Source: Streptomyces sp. NBC_01262 (GTDB lineage Bacteria > Actinomycetota > Actinomycetes > Streptomycetales > Streptomycetaceae). Taken from it: a DNA stretch of 64,000 bases. The stretch is from assembly GCF_036226365.1 (NCBI RefSeq), contig NZ_CP108462.1:2770501-2834500 (forward strand). Direction: 5' to 3'. Each line of letters begins with the position of its first letter. The first letter of the stretch is position 1. The position numbers and the translations under genes are program-made. This document shows, piece by piece, positions 48,874 to 58,275 of this stretch. Below the pieces are notes generated by a model. That model was given only the letters and a program-made list of their open reading frames with translations. It ran no database searches and had not been told where the DNA came from.

Positions 48874-50954
48874 CCGGCACTCAGCCCGCCCCCGGGCCCC
48901 TGCTCGACGTACGGGACCTTTCCGTCGCGTACCGCTCACGCGGTGGCCTCAGGGAGATCGTCTCCGCCGTCTCCCTGTCCCTGGACGCCGGACAGACCCT
49001 GGGCCTGGTGGGAGAGTCCGGCTGCGGGAAGTCCACCCTGGCCGCGGCGCTGCTCGGCCATCTGCGGGCCGGCGCCCGGGTCACCTCCGGCGAGGTGCTG
49101 GTGGACGGCGAGTCGCTGTTCGCGGCCCCGCCCGCCCGGCTGCGCGCGCTGCGCGGCGGCACCGTCGCGCTGGTCCCGCAGAACGCCGGGCACGCCCTGA
49201 CCCCCACCATGCGGGTGGGCCACCAGGTACGCGAGGTGCTGCGCGTCCACCGCGGCCTCACCGGCGAGGCCGCCGACGCCGAGGCGGCGGTGCTGTTCGC
49301 GCAGGTGCGCCTGCCCCAGCCCCGCGTACTGCTGGGCCGTTACCCGCACGAGCTGTCCGGCGGGCAGCAGCAGCGGGTCGCCATCGCCATGGCCCTCGCG
49401 GGCAATCCCCGGCTGCTGGTCCTGGACGAGCCCACCACCGGCCTCGACGTGGTCACCCAGGCGGGGGTGCTCGACCTGCTCACCGGCATCCGCCGCGAAC
49501 TCGGCGTCGCGATGGTGCTGGTCAGCCACGACCTGGGAGTGGTCTCGGCGGCCTGCGACCGGGTCGCGGTGATGTACGCGGGACGGCTCGTCGAGCGCGG
49601 CGACACCCAGGCGACCTACGACCGTCCCACGCACCCGTACACCCGTGGACTGGTCGCCTCCGTGCCCAGCCTCGCCGAACCCGGACTCCCCGCCGCCATG
49701 CCGGGCACCCCGCCCCAGCCCGGGAGCGACCTGCCGGGCTGCTCGTTCGCCGCGCGCTGCGCGCTCGTCGAGGAGCGCTGCACGACCGGCGGCGCCCCCG
49801 AACTGCTGCTGCTGCCGCAGCCGGAGGCACCGTCCGGGGACGGGCATCATTCGGCCTGCCTGCGCGCCGAAGAGGTGCGGGCACTGCCCCCCGAAGTACG
49901 CGAGACGCACCAGCGCGGCGCGCGCGTCGGCGAAACGGCGCCCGTTCTGGTGTCCCTGCGCGACGTGGCCGTCGACTACCGGCCCCGCCGGGCCCGCTCG
50001 CAGGGCCCGCCCACCGTCGCCGGCATCGACCTGGACATCCGCCGCGGCGAGACCCTGGCCCTGGTCGGCGAGAGCGGCAGTGGCAAGTCCACCCTCGCCT
50101 GGACCATCGCCGGGCTGCGCGCGCCCTCCGCCGGCACCCTGGTGCTCCAGGACGGGGAGGCCGGAACCGAGGATCTGGCCAGGCCCGCCGCCCGGCGTCC
50201 GCCCGGCCTGCGCAAACGGCTCCAACTGGTCTTCCAGAACGCCGACACCTCGCTGAATCCGCGCCGCGTCGTCTCGGACGCGCTGCGCCGCCCGCTGCGG
50301 CTGTTCGCCCAGGACGGCGCCGCCCCGCTCGGCGAGCGCGTCGACGCCCTGCTCGACGACGTCGGCCTGGACCGTGAGCTCGGCGGGCGGCTGCCCGGGC
50401 AGTTGTCCGGCGGACAGCGGCAGCGGGTCGGCATCGCCCGCGCCCTGGCCGCCGGCCCCGACCTGGTGCTGGCCGACGAGGTGGTCTCGGCGCTCGACGT
50501 GTCCGTCCAGGCCTCCGTGCTGCGGCTGCTGGACCGGCTTCGCACCGAACGCGGCATCACGTACCTGTTCATCTCGCACGACCTGGCGGTGGTGCGCAGC
50601 ATCGCCGACCGGGTCGCCGTGCTGTACCTGGGACGGCTGTGCGAGGTGGGCGACGTCGAGGCGGTGTTCTCCGGCCCCAACCACCCGTACACCCGGATGC
50701 TGCTGGACGCGGTCCTGGAGCCCGGGGTACGCCCGGAGCCTGGGGAACGCCGCCCGGTGGAGGAGCCGGAGTCCGCGCCACCGGAGGCGGGCTGCCCGTT
50801 CCAGCGGCGGTGCCCGCACGCCCTCCCCGGCACCTGCGAGAGCGTCACGCCTCCCTGGCGGGACGCCGAGGGCGGCCACCGCATCCGCTGCCACCTGGAG
50901 CTGGACGTCCTGGCGTCGACCACCGCCGATACCAAGGAGCTGGAGGCCTCATGA
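48870..50954 (+). CDS. Fused double ABC ATPase (DppD-DppF in one chain)
   Basis: A 694-aa protein with two complete nucleotide-binding domains. NBD1 has [24 protein letters not shown] and LLVLDEP; NBD2 has GESGSGKST, LSGGQRQRVGIARAL and LVLADE. Each is followed by an oligo-HPY tail with cysteines (CSFAARCAL; CPFQRRCPH). This matches a D plus F subunit fusion, so a single polypeptide powers the importer. ATGA overlaps exist at both ends. Confidence 0.94.
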   Translation: MTGTQPAPGPLLDVRDLSVAYRSRGGLREIVSAVSLSLDAGQTLGLVGESGCGKSTLAAALLGHLRAGARVTSGEVLVDGESLFAAPPARLRALRGGTVALVPQNAGHALTPTMRVGHQVREVLRVHRGLTGEAADAEAAVLFAQVRLPQPRVLLGRYPHELSGGQQQRVAIAMALAGNPRLLVLDEPTTGLDVVTQAGVLDLLTGIRRELGVAMVLVSHDLGVVSAACDRVAVMYAGRLVERGDTQATYDRPTHPYTRGLVASVPSLAEPGLPAAMPGTPPQPGSDLPGCSFAARCALVEERCTTGGAPELLLLPQPEAPSGDGHHSACLRAEEVRALPPEVRETHQRGARVGETAPVLVSLRDVAVDYRPRRARSQGPPTVAGIDLDIRRGETLALVGESGSGKSTLAWTIAGLRAPSAGTLVLQDGEAGTEDLARPAARRPPGLRKRLQLVFQNADTSLNPRRVVSDALRRPLRLFAQDGAAPLGERVDALLDDVGLDRELGGRLPGQLSGGQRQRVGIARALAAGPDLVLADEVVSALDVSVQASVLRLLDRLRTERGITYLFISHDLAVVRSIADRVAVLYLGRLCEVGDVEAVFSGPNHPYTRMLLDAVLEPGVRPEPGERRPVEEPESAPPEAGCPFQRRCPHALPGTCESVTPPWRDAEGGHRIRCHLELDVLASTTADTKELEAS

Positions 50955-52981
50955 GGATCCGTCACGACTTCCCGCGCCGGGTGACGGTACGCGACCACGT
51001 GCTCATCCCCATGCGCGACGGCACGGCGCTCTCGGCCCGGATCTGGCTGCCCGAGGACGCCGAACAGGCCCCGGTACCGGCCCTGGTGGAGTACCTCCCC
51101 TACCGCAAGAGCGACTGGACCTCGGTCCGGGACGCGCAGCGCCACCCCTGGTACGCGGGGCACGGCTACGCCTCGATCCGCATCGACATGCGCGGCAGCG
51201 GCGACTCCGAGGGCCTGATGCACGACGAGTACACGCCGCAGGAGCAGCAGGACGCCGTCGACGCCCTCGCCTGGATCGCCGACCAGCCGTGGTCAACGGG
51301 AAAGGCGGGCATGTTCGGCATCTCCTGGGGCGGGTTCAACAGCCTCCAGGTCGCCGCGCTGCGCCCGCCGTCGCTCAAAGCCGTCGTGACCGTGTGCTCC
51401 ACCGACGACCGGTACGCCGACGACGTGCACTACTGGGGCGGCAGCGTGCTCGGCATCGACATGACGGCCTGGGCGGCGACCATGCTGGCCTATCAGTCCC
51501 GGCCGCCGGACCCCGATCGCGTCGGCGGCGCCTGGCGGAAGATGTGGCTGGAACGGCTGGAGAACCTGCGGCCGTTCGCCGAGATCTGGCTCGACCACCA
51601 GGAGCGGGACGACTACTGGCGGCAGGGCTCGGTGTGCGAGGACTACTCAGCGATCGAGGCCGCCGTCTACGCGGTGGGCGGCTGGGCCGACCCCTACCGC
51701 AACACGGTCTTCCGGCTGCTGGAGGGCCTTCAGTGCCCGGCGAAGGGCCTGGTCGGCCCGTGGTCGCACCAGTACCCGGACCGGGGGCTGCCGCCGGGCC
51801 CGGCGATCGGTTTCCTTCAGGAGACGCTGCGCTGGTGGGACCACTGGCTCAAGGGCGTGGACACCGGCGTGACGGACGAGCCGCCGCTGCGGACCTGGAT
51901 GCAGGAACCGGTGCCGCCGCGCACCTCGTACGACATCCGGCCAGGCCGCTGGGTCGCCGAGCCGTCGTGGCCGTCGCCGAACGTCACGCCGACGCCCTGG
52001 ACGCTGGGCGACGGGCGGCTGCACCCGGCCGGACAGCCGGTGAACGCGCACGGGACGGTCCTGGTGGCCAGCCCGCAGCACACCGGGACGGACGCCGGGC
52101 GGTTCTTCCCCTTCGGTAACCCCGCCGACCTGCCGCCCGACCAGCGGGCCGAGGACGGCCGTTCGGTGTGCTTCGACTCGGCGCCGCTGACCGGGCGGGT
52201 GGAGATCCTCGGCATGCCCGAGGCCGACCTGCTGCTGGACTGCGACCGCCCGGCCGGACAGGTCGTCGTCAGGCTGTGCGACATCGCCCCCGACGGCTCG
52301 TCGACCCTGGTGACCCGTGGCAATCTCAACCTGGTCCACCGGGACGGCGACGACGCGCCGCGCGCCTGGACGCCCGGCAGCCCGGAGCGGGTCCGGGTGG
52401 GGATGACCGCGATCGCCCACGCCTTCGCGCCGGGCCACCGGATCCGGCTCGCCGTGTCCTCCGCGTACTGGCCGTGGGTGTGGCCCGCGCCCGAACCGGT
52501 GACCCTGGACCTGCGCGACGGAAGCCTGCTGCTCCCGGTCCGGGCGGCGGCGGGCCCCGGCCCCGAGCCCGCCCTGCCCGAGTTCGACGAACCGGAGCAG
52601 GCCGCCCCGCTGCCGTACGTGCCCGGTCCGCCGGGCGAACGCGAACGGCAGGTCACGTACGACCCGCAGACCGGCACCTGGGAACTGGTGGTGGACCCCA
52701 ACTACGGCGGCACCCGCACCTATCCCGACGGGCTGGTGTACGAGGAGCGCGTACGGGAGGCGTACCGGATCCGCGCGGACGATCCGCTGTCGGCGCGGGC
52801 CGAATCCACCTGGGACATCGGCCTGAGCCGGGGGGATTGGCGTGTGGAGATCTCCACTCGTAGTGTCGTGACCGCGTCGGCCACGCACTTCACGACCGAC
52901 AACCAGGTCATAGCGCGGGAGAGCGGCGCCGAGGTGTTCTCCCGGTCCTGGCGGGCCGACATCCCCCGGACTTCGGCGTAG
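50951..52981 (+). CDS. CocE/NonD-family serine hydrolase (S15 peptidase-like)
   Basis: A 676-aa alpha/beta hydrolase. The nucleophile is Ser125 in GISWGG. An Asp (WADPYR) and a His (GPWSH) follow in the order expected for the triad. A C-terminal jelly-roll of the X-Pro dipeptidyl-peptidase C type begins near residue 330. No signal peptide, so it is cytoplasmic. It is cotranslated with the importer (ATGA), so it probably hydrolyses the imported compound, such as a Pro-containing peptide, an ester or an acyl amide. Confidence 0.88.
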   Translation: MRIRHDFPRRVTVRDHVLIPMRDGTALSARIWLPEDAEQAPVPALVEYLPYRKSDWTSVRDAQRHPWYAGHGYASIRIDMRGSGDSEGLMHDEYTPQEQQDAVDALAWIADQPWSTGKAGMFGISWGGFNSLQVAALRPPSLKAVVTVCSTDDRYADDVHYWGGSVLGIDMTAWAATMLAYQSRPPDPDRVGGAWRKMWLERLENLRPFAEIWLDHQERDDYWRQGSVCEDYSAIEAAVYAVGGWADPYRNTVFRLLEGLQCPAKGLVGPWSHQYPDRGLPPGPAIGFLQETLRWWDHWLKGVDTGVTDEPPLRTWMQEPVPPRTSYDIRPGRWVAEPSWPSPNVTPTPWTLGDGRLHPAGQPVNAHGTVLVASPQHTGTDAGRFFPFGNPADLPPDQRAEDGRSVCFDSAPLTGRVEILGMPEADLLLDCDRPAGQVVVRLCDIAPDGSSTLVTRGNLNLVHRDGDDAPRAWTPGSPERVRVGMTAIAHAFAPGHRIRLAVSSAYWPWVWPAPEPVTLDLRDGSLLLPVRAAAGPGPEPALPEFDEPEQAAPLPYVPGPPGERERQVTYDPQTGTWELVVDPNYGGTRTYPDGLVYEERVREAYRIRADDPLSARAESTWDIGLSRGDWRVEISTRSVVTASATHFTTDNQVIARESGAEVFSRSWRADIPRTSA

Positions 52982-53042
52982 TCCCGCCGGCGACCGGCCG
53001 GCGAGCACGGGGTAAACGGGGAACACGGGAGGGAACACAGCA

Positions 53043-53732
53043 GTGGCGGCGTCGCGCACCAACGAGAACGTCGAGGCGGACGGCGGTGACGGTTCGGCGG
53101 GCCGTGCCCCCAAGGCACGGCAGCCATGGGAACGGTCCCGGCATCCCACCGAGGTGCGCCGCAAACTGGTGGTGGAGGCGGCACGCAAGGTACTGGCGGA
53201 AAAGGGCCTGGCAGCAACAGGTATACGGGACATCGCCGCAGCCAGCGGGGTGTCCAGCGGCACCATCAGCTACCACTTCCGGGGCATCGACGAGATCTTC
53301 GTGGACGTGCTGAAGATGGAGGCCGACCTCTTCTACCAGCCGGTCGCCGAGCTGAGCCTCGGCGCGCCCACCGCCCGGGAGGGCCTGGCGGTGCTCATCG
53401 ACAAGTACCTGTCCTCGGACCCGGAGACGCTGACGCACTGGCAGCTCTGGCTGGACAACTGGGCCGCCGCCATCCACGACACCCGGCTCACCGCCTGGCA
53501 CACCGAGCAGTACGCGCTCTGGCGCAGCGTCGTCGAGCGCGTCATCCGGCGCGGCATCGACAGCGGCGAGTTCGCCCCGCGCGACGCGGCCGACGCCGCC
53601 GTGGAGTTCACCGCGATGCTGGACGGCCTGGTCATGCAGACCTTCTTCACCGGTGCGCACCTCACCCCCGACGAGGCCCGGCGGCGGCTCTCGCAGTTCG
53701 TCGACGAGCGCTTCGGCCGCGCCCTCCCGTAG
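53043..53732 (+). CDS. TetR/AcrR-family regulator (BetI-like C-domain)
   Basis: A 229-aa TetR protein with a 35-residue disordered N-terminal extension, then the HTH (RRKLVVEAARKVLAEKGLAATGIRDIAAASGVSSGTISYHF in pattern) and a BetI-type helical domain (TLTHWQLWLDNWAAA). The GTG at 53043 follows GGGAGG. It lies between the importer/hydrolase operon and the convergent demethylation operon and could control either; BetI-like domains are often found near betaine metabolism genes. Confidence 0.86.
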   Translation: MAASRTNENVEADGGDGSAGRAPKARQPWERSRHPTEVRRKLVVEAARKVLAEKGLAATGIRDIAAASGVSSGTISYHFRGIDEIFVDVLKMEADLFYQPVAELSLGAPTAREGLAVLIDKYLSSDPETLTHWQLWLDNWAAAIHDTRLTAWHTEQYALWRSVVERVIRRGIDSGEFAPRDAADAAVEFTAMLDGLVMQTFFTGAHLTPDEARRRLSQFVDERFGRALP

Positions 53733-53735
53733 AGG

Positions 53736-54746
53736 TCACGCGTCGAGCACCAGATCGCCCAGCGGCTTGGAGCAGCAGAGCAGGATCTTGTTCTGGGCGA
53801 TCTCGCGCGGCCGGATGCCTCCGTTGTGCTGCATGTCGACCGACCCGGCGAGCAGCGTGGTCTTGCAGGTGCCGCACATGCCCTGGGCGCAGGAGGCGGG
53901 CAGGCTGAGGCCTGCCTGGGCGGCGGCGGCGAGGACGGGGGTGCCGGCGTCGCACTCGATGGTGCGCCGGGTGCGGGTGAACTCGACCTTGTACGTGTCG
54001 CCGGACGTCGTGACAGGGACCTGGGCGGGCTCGTCGAAGGTGAAGCTCTCCTCGTGGTGGCGGGCCATGTCGAAGCCGGCGCCGGTGAGCATGCCGCGTA
54101 CCGCGTCCATGTAGCCGGCGGGCCCGCAGCTGAAGACCTCGCGTTCGTGCAGGTCCGGCGCGATCTCGCCGAGCAGCCGGGCGTTCAGCCGGCCGCTCCC
54201 GCCGCCGGTGTACGCGACCCGGACGCCGGGGGCGGTGGCGGCGATGAGGTCGAGTTCGTGGCGGAAGATGACGTCGCCGGGGGTGCGGGCGCTGTGCACG
54301 AACAGGACGTCGGCCGGGTCCGCCAGGTCGTACAGGGTCCTGGTCATCGACATCAGGGGCGTCACGCCGCTGCCCGCCGACAGGAAGAGGTACTTGGGCG
54401 CCGGATGGCGGGCGAGCGAGAACAGGCCAAGCGGTCCCCTGGCCCGCAGGGTGGTGCCCGGGGTGAGGTGGTCGTGGAGCCAGTTGGAGACCAGGCCGCC
54501 CGGGATCCGCTTGACCGTGATCGCGGCGAGGTGGGGGCGGGTCGGCGGGGAGGAGATGGTGTAGCAGCGCTCGACCGTGCGGCCGTCGATGTCGAGGGCG
54601 AGGGTGAGGAACTGGCCGGGGTCGTGCCGGAACAGCCGGGGTTCGGTGGGTTCGAGGACGAAGGTGCGGACGTCGGCGGTCAGGTCGTGGACCTGCTTGC
54701 ACACCAGGGTGCCGTCGCTCCAGGCCGTGGTGGGGGTGGTGATCAT
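53736..54746 (-). CDS. Ferredoxin-NAD(P)H reductase partner of a Rieske oxygenase (GbcB/Stc type)
   Basis: A 336-aa electron-transfer protein. The N-terminal FAD domain has RxYTISS-like RCYTISSPPT, then an NAD(P) domain (LFLSAGSGVTPLMSM), and a C-terminal plant-type 2Fe-2S domain (SCAQGMCGTCK ... LLCC). This order is the GbcB/class IA-like reductase layout. The ATG overlaps the oxygenase stop (ATGA), so the two proteins are made together. Confidence 0.9.
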   Translation of the reverse strand: MITTPTTAWSDGTLVCKQVHDLTADVRTFVLEPTEPRLFRHDPGQFLTLALDIDGRTVERCYTISSPPTRPHLAAITVKRIPGGLVSNWLHDHLTPGTTLRARGPLGLFSLARHPAPKYLFLSAGSGVTPLMSMTRTLYDLADPADVLFVHSARTPGDVIFRHELDLIAATAPGVRVAYTGGGSGRLNARLLGEIAPDLHEREVFSCGPAGYMDAVRGMLTGAGFDMARHHEESFTFDEPAQVPVTTSGDTYKVEFTRTRRTIECDAGTPVLAAAAQAGLSLPASCAQGMCGTCKTTLLAGSVDMQHNGGIRPREIAQNKILLCCSKPLGDLVLDA

Positions 54747-55996
54747 CGCTCCAGGTGTGCTTTCAGCCGGGTGACGTACCAGTTGATGAACGCCTCGACC
54801 TGGTATTCGGTCGGGCTGTAGGGGCCGGGCAGGTAGGCGGGGCTGGTGGCGCCGAGCTGGGCGCGGGCGACGAACACCGCGTCCTGGTCGTTGGTGGCCT
54901 GCCACACCCGCGTGAGGGTGTCGAGGTCGTAGTCGGTGCCCTCGACGGCGTCTGGGTGCACCAGCCAGGTGGTGCGTACCAGGGTGCGGTCCGGGGCGAG
55001 CGGGATCACGGAGAAGGTGATCGCGTGGTCGGCCATGAAGTGGAACCAGGCGTTGGGCTGCATATGCAGGCCGAGGCGCCCGAGGCGGGCGGTGGGGAAG
55101 TCCGCGAGCAGCCGCCTGCACGCCGCGGTGCCGTCCTCGGTGAAGGACTCCCCCGCGCCGTCCAGCGGTTCGCGCTGGATGCGGAAGCCGGTCTCGCGGG
55201 TGTCCAGTTCCTCCACGGCCTCGTACGGCAGCCCCAGCGACTCGTAGGTCGCGCGGGCTTCGGCGTCGGCCTTCAGGTAGCGCTCGTAGGCCGGTCGCAG
55301 GACGGGCGGGACGTCCTCCTCCGCGTAGCCGTAGACGGGGAAGAGGGAGGTCTGCAGCTCGGGATGGCCGCCGCAGTGGTAGCACTCGCGGTTGTTCTCC
55401 ATCGTGAGCTTCCAGTTGCCGTTCTCGACGATGTCGATCTGGGCCGCCACCTTCGCCCGCGCCAGGTTGTGCGGCGCGATGTACGGCTCGATGCGGGCGG
55501 CCACCTCGTCGAAGTCGGCGGGCGGTTCCCGGTCCAGGCAGATGAAGACCAGACCTGCGACGGTGCGCACGTGGACGGACCTCAGGCCGAAGCACGAGGG
55601 GTCGAACCCGGGTGCCTGCGACTCGGCGTGCAGCAGCGTGCCGTCCACGCCGTACGTCCACCGGTGGTAGCCGCACACGATGTTGCCGACCGAGCCGCGC
55701 TCCTCGTTGAGGATGCGCGCGCCGCGGTGACGGCAGACGTTGTGGAAGGCCGCTACGTTCTCGTCGTCGTCGCGGACCACGATGACCGAGTACGGCCCTA
55801 CGTTGACCGTGACGTAGTCGCCCGGCTCGGGGAGTTCGGCTTCGGCGGCGACGAAGAGCCAGTGCCGGGCGAAGACCGCCTCGATGTCGAGCCCGAAGAA
55901 CTCCTCCGCGGTGTAGAAGGGCGCTTCCAGGCTCTGGCCGGCGGGGCGGCGGGCCACAAGGCCGTCCACGTCGGCCGCGGGGGTGCGTGCGTTCAT
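54743..55996 (-). CDS. Rieske non-heme iron oxygenase, betaine-demethylase type
   Basis: A 417-aa oxygenase. The Rieske ligands are Cys88-x-His90 and Cys108-x2-His111 (CRH ... CGYH). The mononuclear iron site is in ENNRECYHCGGHPE. Overall layout and the ENGNWKLTMENNREC segment match oxygenases that remove N-methyl groups from glycine betaine (GbcA) or stachydrine (Stc2), releasing formaldehyde. The ATG at 55996 has AGAGAG at good spacing, preferred over two earlier in-frame ATGs. Confidence 0.9.
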   Translation of the reverse strand: MNARTPAADVDGLVARRPAGQSLEAPFYTAEEFFGLDIEAVFARHWLFVAAEAELPEPGDYVTVNVGPYSVIVVRDDDENVAAFHNVCRHRGARILNEERGSVGNIVCGYHRWTYGVDGTLLHAESQAPGFDPSCFGLRSVHVRTVAGLVFICLDREPPADFDEVAARIEPYIAPHNLARAKVAAQIDIVENGNWKLTMENNRECYHCGGHPELQTSLFPVYGYAEEDVPPVLRPAYERYLKADAEARATYESLGLPYEAVEELDTRETGFRIQREPLDGAGESFTEDGTAACRRLLADFPTARLGRLGLHMQPNAWFHFMADHAITFSVIPLAPDRTLVRTTWLVHPDAVEGTDYDLDTLTRVWQATNDQDAVFVARAQLGATSPAYLPGPYSPTEYQVEAFINWYVTRLKAHLER

Positions 55997-56016
55997 CGAT
56001 GTCTCTCTCATGAGGC

Positions 56017-58089
56017 TCAGACCGGCAGGCACAGCCGCAGGGCGTCGTAGACGGCGGCGTGGATGTTGCGGCTGGTGACCGCGTCACCGATACGGAAGAG
56101 CTGGTAGCGGCCCGCTTCGTTGCGGACCACGGTCTGTGCCTCGTGCGCGAGCAGGGCCCGGTGGTCGACCTCGCCGAGGTTGCTCGATCCGGGCAGCAGC
56201 TCGGTGTACAGCCCGTCGTTGGGCAGCGTCCCGTGTTCGACGACGACGTGGTCGACGACCAGCGGCTGGGTCTCGGTCTCGGTGTACTCGCTGTAGAGCG
56301 TCGCGGTGAGCCTGCCGTCCGGGTTGCGGTGCACGGAGCGCAGCCGCTGGGCGAGGGTGGTCGTCACGCCGTGTTCGGCGAAGGCCCTGAGGTACGCGGG
56401 TGAGTTCATGCTGCCGACGTCGGGGGCGAGGGTGCGTTCCGGTGTCACGTAGTGAATGCGGGTGCCGGTGGGGGCGAGCAGTTCCACGGCGTCCATCGCC
56501 GGGTAGCCGCCGTGGTCGTCGTAGACCAGGACCTCGCCCCGGGCGCGCAGGGAGCCGGTCATGACGTCCCAGGTGTCGGCGACCAGGTCCTCACCGGCGT
56601 CGAGGAAGGACGTGTTGGGCAGGCCGCCGGTGGCGACGATGACGATGTCGGGGTGCTCGGCGAGGATGTCGCCGGGCTCGGCGAACGCCCCGAGGCGCAG
56701 GTCGACGCCGTGGTGCTTGCACTCGGCGACCCGCCAGTCGACGATGCCGATCAGGTCGCGGCGGCGGGGGTTGGAGGCGGCGAAGCGGATCTGGCCCCCG
56801 GGAAGGTCGTTGGCCTCGAACAGCACGACGTCGTGGCCCCGCTCGCCCAGCACCCGGGCGGCTTCGAGGCCGGCCGGGCCGGCTCCGACGACCACGGCCT
56901 TCTTGCGGCGGCCGATCGTGGGGCCGATGACGTGGGGCACGTGCAGCTCCCGGCCGGTGGCCGGGTTGTGGACGCACTTGGTGTCGCCGGAGTCGTAGAT
57001 GGCGTCCAGGCAGTAGCTCGCCCCGACGCAGGGCCGGATGCGTTCCTCCTGGCCGGCGGCGATCTTGGCGACCAGGTGGGGGTCGGCGATCTGGGCGCGG
57101 GTCATGCCGACCAGGTCGAGCAGGCCCTCGCGGATCGCGTACCGGGCGGTGGCGGGGTCGGCGATCCGGGCCGCGTGCATCACCGGGACGTTCAGCCGGC
57201 GCCGGATCTCACCGGTGAACTCCAGGAACGGGCCGAGCGGGGTGCCCATGGACGGGATGGCCTTGGCCAGCGAGGCGTCGCTCTCGATGGAGCCGCGGAT
57301 GGTGCTCACGAAGTCGATGCCGCCACCGTTGCCGCCACCACTGCCAGTGGTGAAGCGCTCGGCCGCCACGAGGGCGTCGTCGTAGGTCAGTCCGCCGGGC
57401 CGGTCCTCGTCCAGCATCATGCGGATGCCGACGACGAAGTCCGGTCCGACCGCCTCCCGGACGGCGCGGATCACCCGGAGCGGGAACGCCATGCGGTTCT
57501 CCAGGCTGCCGCCGAGCTCGTCGTCGCGGTGGTTGGTCGAGGGGGACAGGAAGCTGTCCATGAAGTGGCCGTACGACTGGAGTTCGATGCCGTCGAGACC
57601 GCCCGCCTGGCAGCGCAGCGCGGCGGCGGCGTAGTCGGCCACGATGCGGTCGAGGTCCCAGGCCTCGGCGGCCTTGGGGAAGGCCCGGTGCGCGGGCTCG
57701 CGCAGCGGCGAGGCGGACAGCACCGGCAGCCAGTCACCGGAGTAGTTGCTGGTGCGGCGCCCGAGGTGGGTGACCTGGCACATGACCGCCGCCCCGGCCT
57801 CGTGCACGTCGTCGGTGAGCCGGCGCAGCCACGGCACGATGTCGTCGCGGTACAGCAGCAGGTTGCCGAACGAGGGCGGGCTGTCCGGGGAGATGACCGC
57901 GGAGCCGCCGATCATGGTCAGGCCGACGCCGCCGCGCGCCTTTTCGAGGTGGTAGGCCCGGTAGCGGTCCTTGGGCATGCCGTCCTCGCCGAAGGCCGGC
58001 TCGTGGGACGTGCTGACCACGCGGTTGCGCAGGGTGAGATGTCTCAGGTGGAAGGGCTGGAGCAGGGGATCCAGAACAGGTGAGGGCAC
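56017..58089 (-). CDS. TMADH-like FMN/FAD oxidoreductase (dimethylglycine or N-methylproline demethylase type)
   Basis: A 690-aa protein: an OYE-type FMN barrel (PFHLRHLTLRNRVV; HLGRRTSN; GHFMDSFLSPSTNHR), an Fe-S segment CVGASYC-x11-C, and a C-terminal FAD/NAD-binding half (VVVGAGPAGLEAARVL). Trimethylamine dehydrogenase has four Fe-S cysteines; here the second position is Ala. The same CVGA-x2-C pattern is, to my memory, typical of DgcA/StcD-like demethylases. The GTG at 58089 sits behind a perfect GAGGAG; an ATG at 58146 has no ribosome site. First gene of the oxygenase operon. Confidence 0.87.
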   Translation of the reverse strand: MPSPVLDPLLQPFHLRHLTLRNRVVSTSHEPAFGEDGMPKDRYRAYHLEKARGGVGLTMIGGSAVISPDSPPSFGNLLLYRDDIVPWLRRLTDDVHEAGAAVMCQVTHLGRRTSNYSGDWLPVLSASPLREPAHRAFPKAAEAWDLDRIVADYAAAALRCQAGGLDGIELQSYGHFMDSFLSPSTNHRDDELGGSLENRMAFPLRVIRAVREAVGPDFVVGIRMMLDEDRPGGLTYDDALVAAERFTTGSGGGNGGGIDFVSTIRGSIESDASLAKAIPSMGTPLGPFLEFTGEIRRRLNVPVMHAARIADPATARYAIREGLLDLVGMTRAQIADPHLVAKIAAGQEERIRPCVGASYCLDAIYDSGDTKCVHNPATGRELHVPHVIGPTIGRRKKAVVVGAGPAGLEAARVLGERGHDVVLFEANDLPGGQIRFAASNPRRRDLIGIVDWRVAECKHHGVDLRLGAFAEPGDILAEHPDIVIVATGGLPNTSFLDAGEDLVADTWDVMTGSLRARGEVLVYDDHGGYPAMDAVELLAPTGTRIHYVTPERTLAPDVGSMNSPAYLRAFAEHGVTTTLAQRLRSVHRNPDGRLTATLYSEYTETETQPLVVDHVVVEHGTLPNDGLYTELLPGSSNLGEVDHRALLAHEAQTVVRNEAGRYQLFRIGDAVTSRNIHAAVYDALRLCLPV

Positions 58090-58171
58090 AACCGCTCCTC
58101 GGGACGCTGTGACGCTGACGCTGCGGGCTGACGACGGCTGCTTCATTGGGCCGCACTCAGAACACTCAAGA

Positions 58172-58208
58172 TGTCTCGCATTGCGAAACACAAACACCAT
58201 GCGAGACA
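58172..58208. promoter_or_regulatory. Putative IclR operator upstream of the demethylase operon
   Basis: TGTCTCGCAT and its exact complement ATGCGAGACA are separated by 17 bp. Inside the left arm region, TCGCATTGCGA (58176-58186) is itself palindromic. It lies 83 bp before the flavoenzyme start, downstream of the iclR-like gene. Confidence 0.6.
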
Positions 58209-58275
58209 AATGTTGATGCCGACAAGGCCCGGAGTCAAGGCCCAACCTCAGACCTCGGCCACCTGCCCGGCTGCC

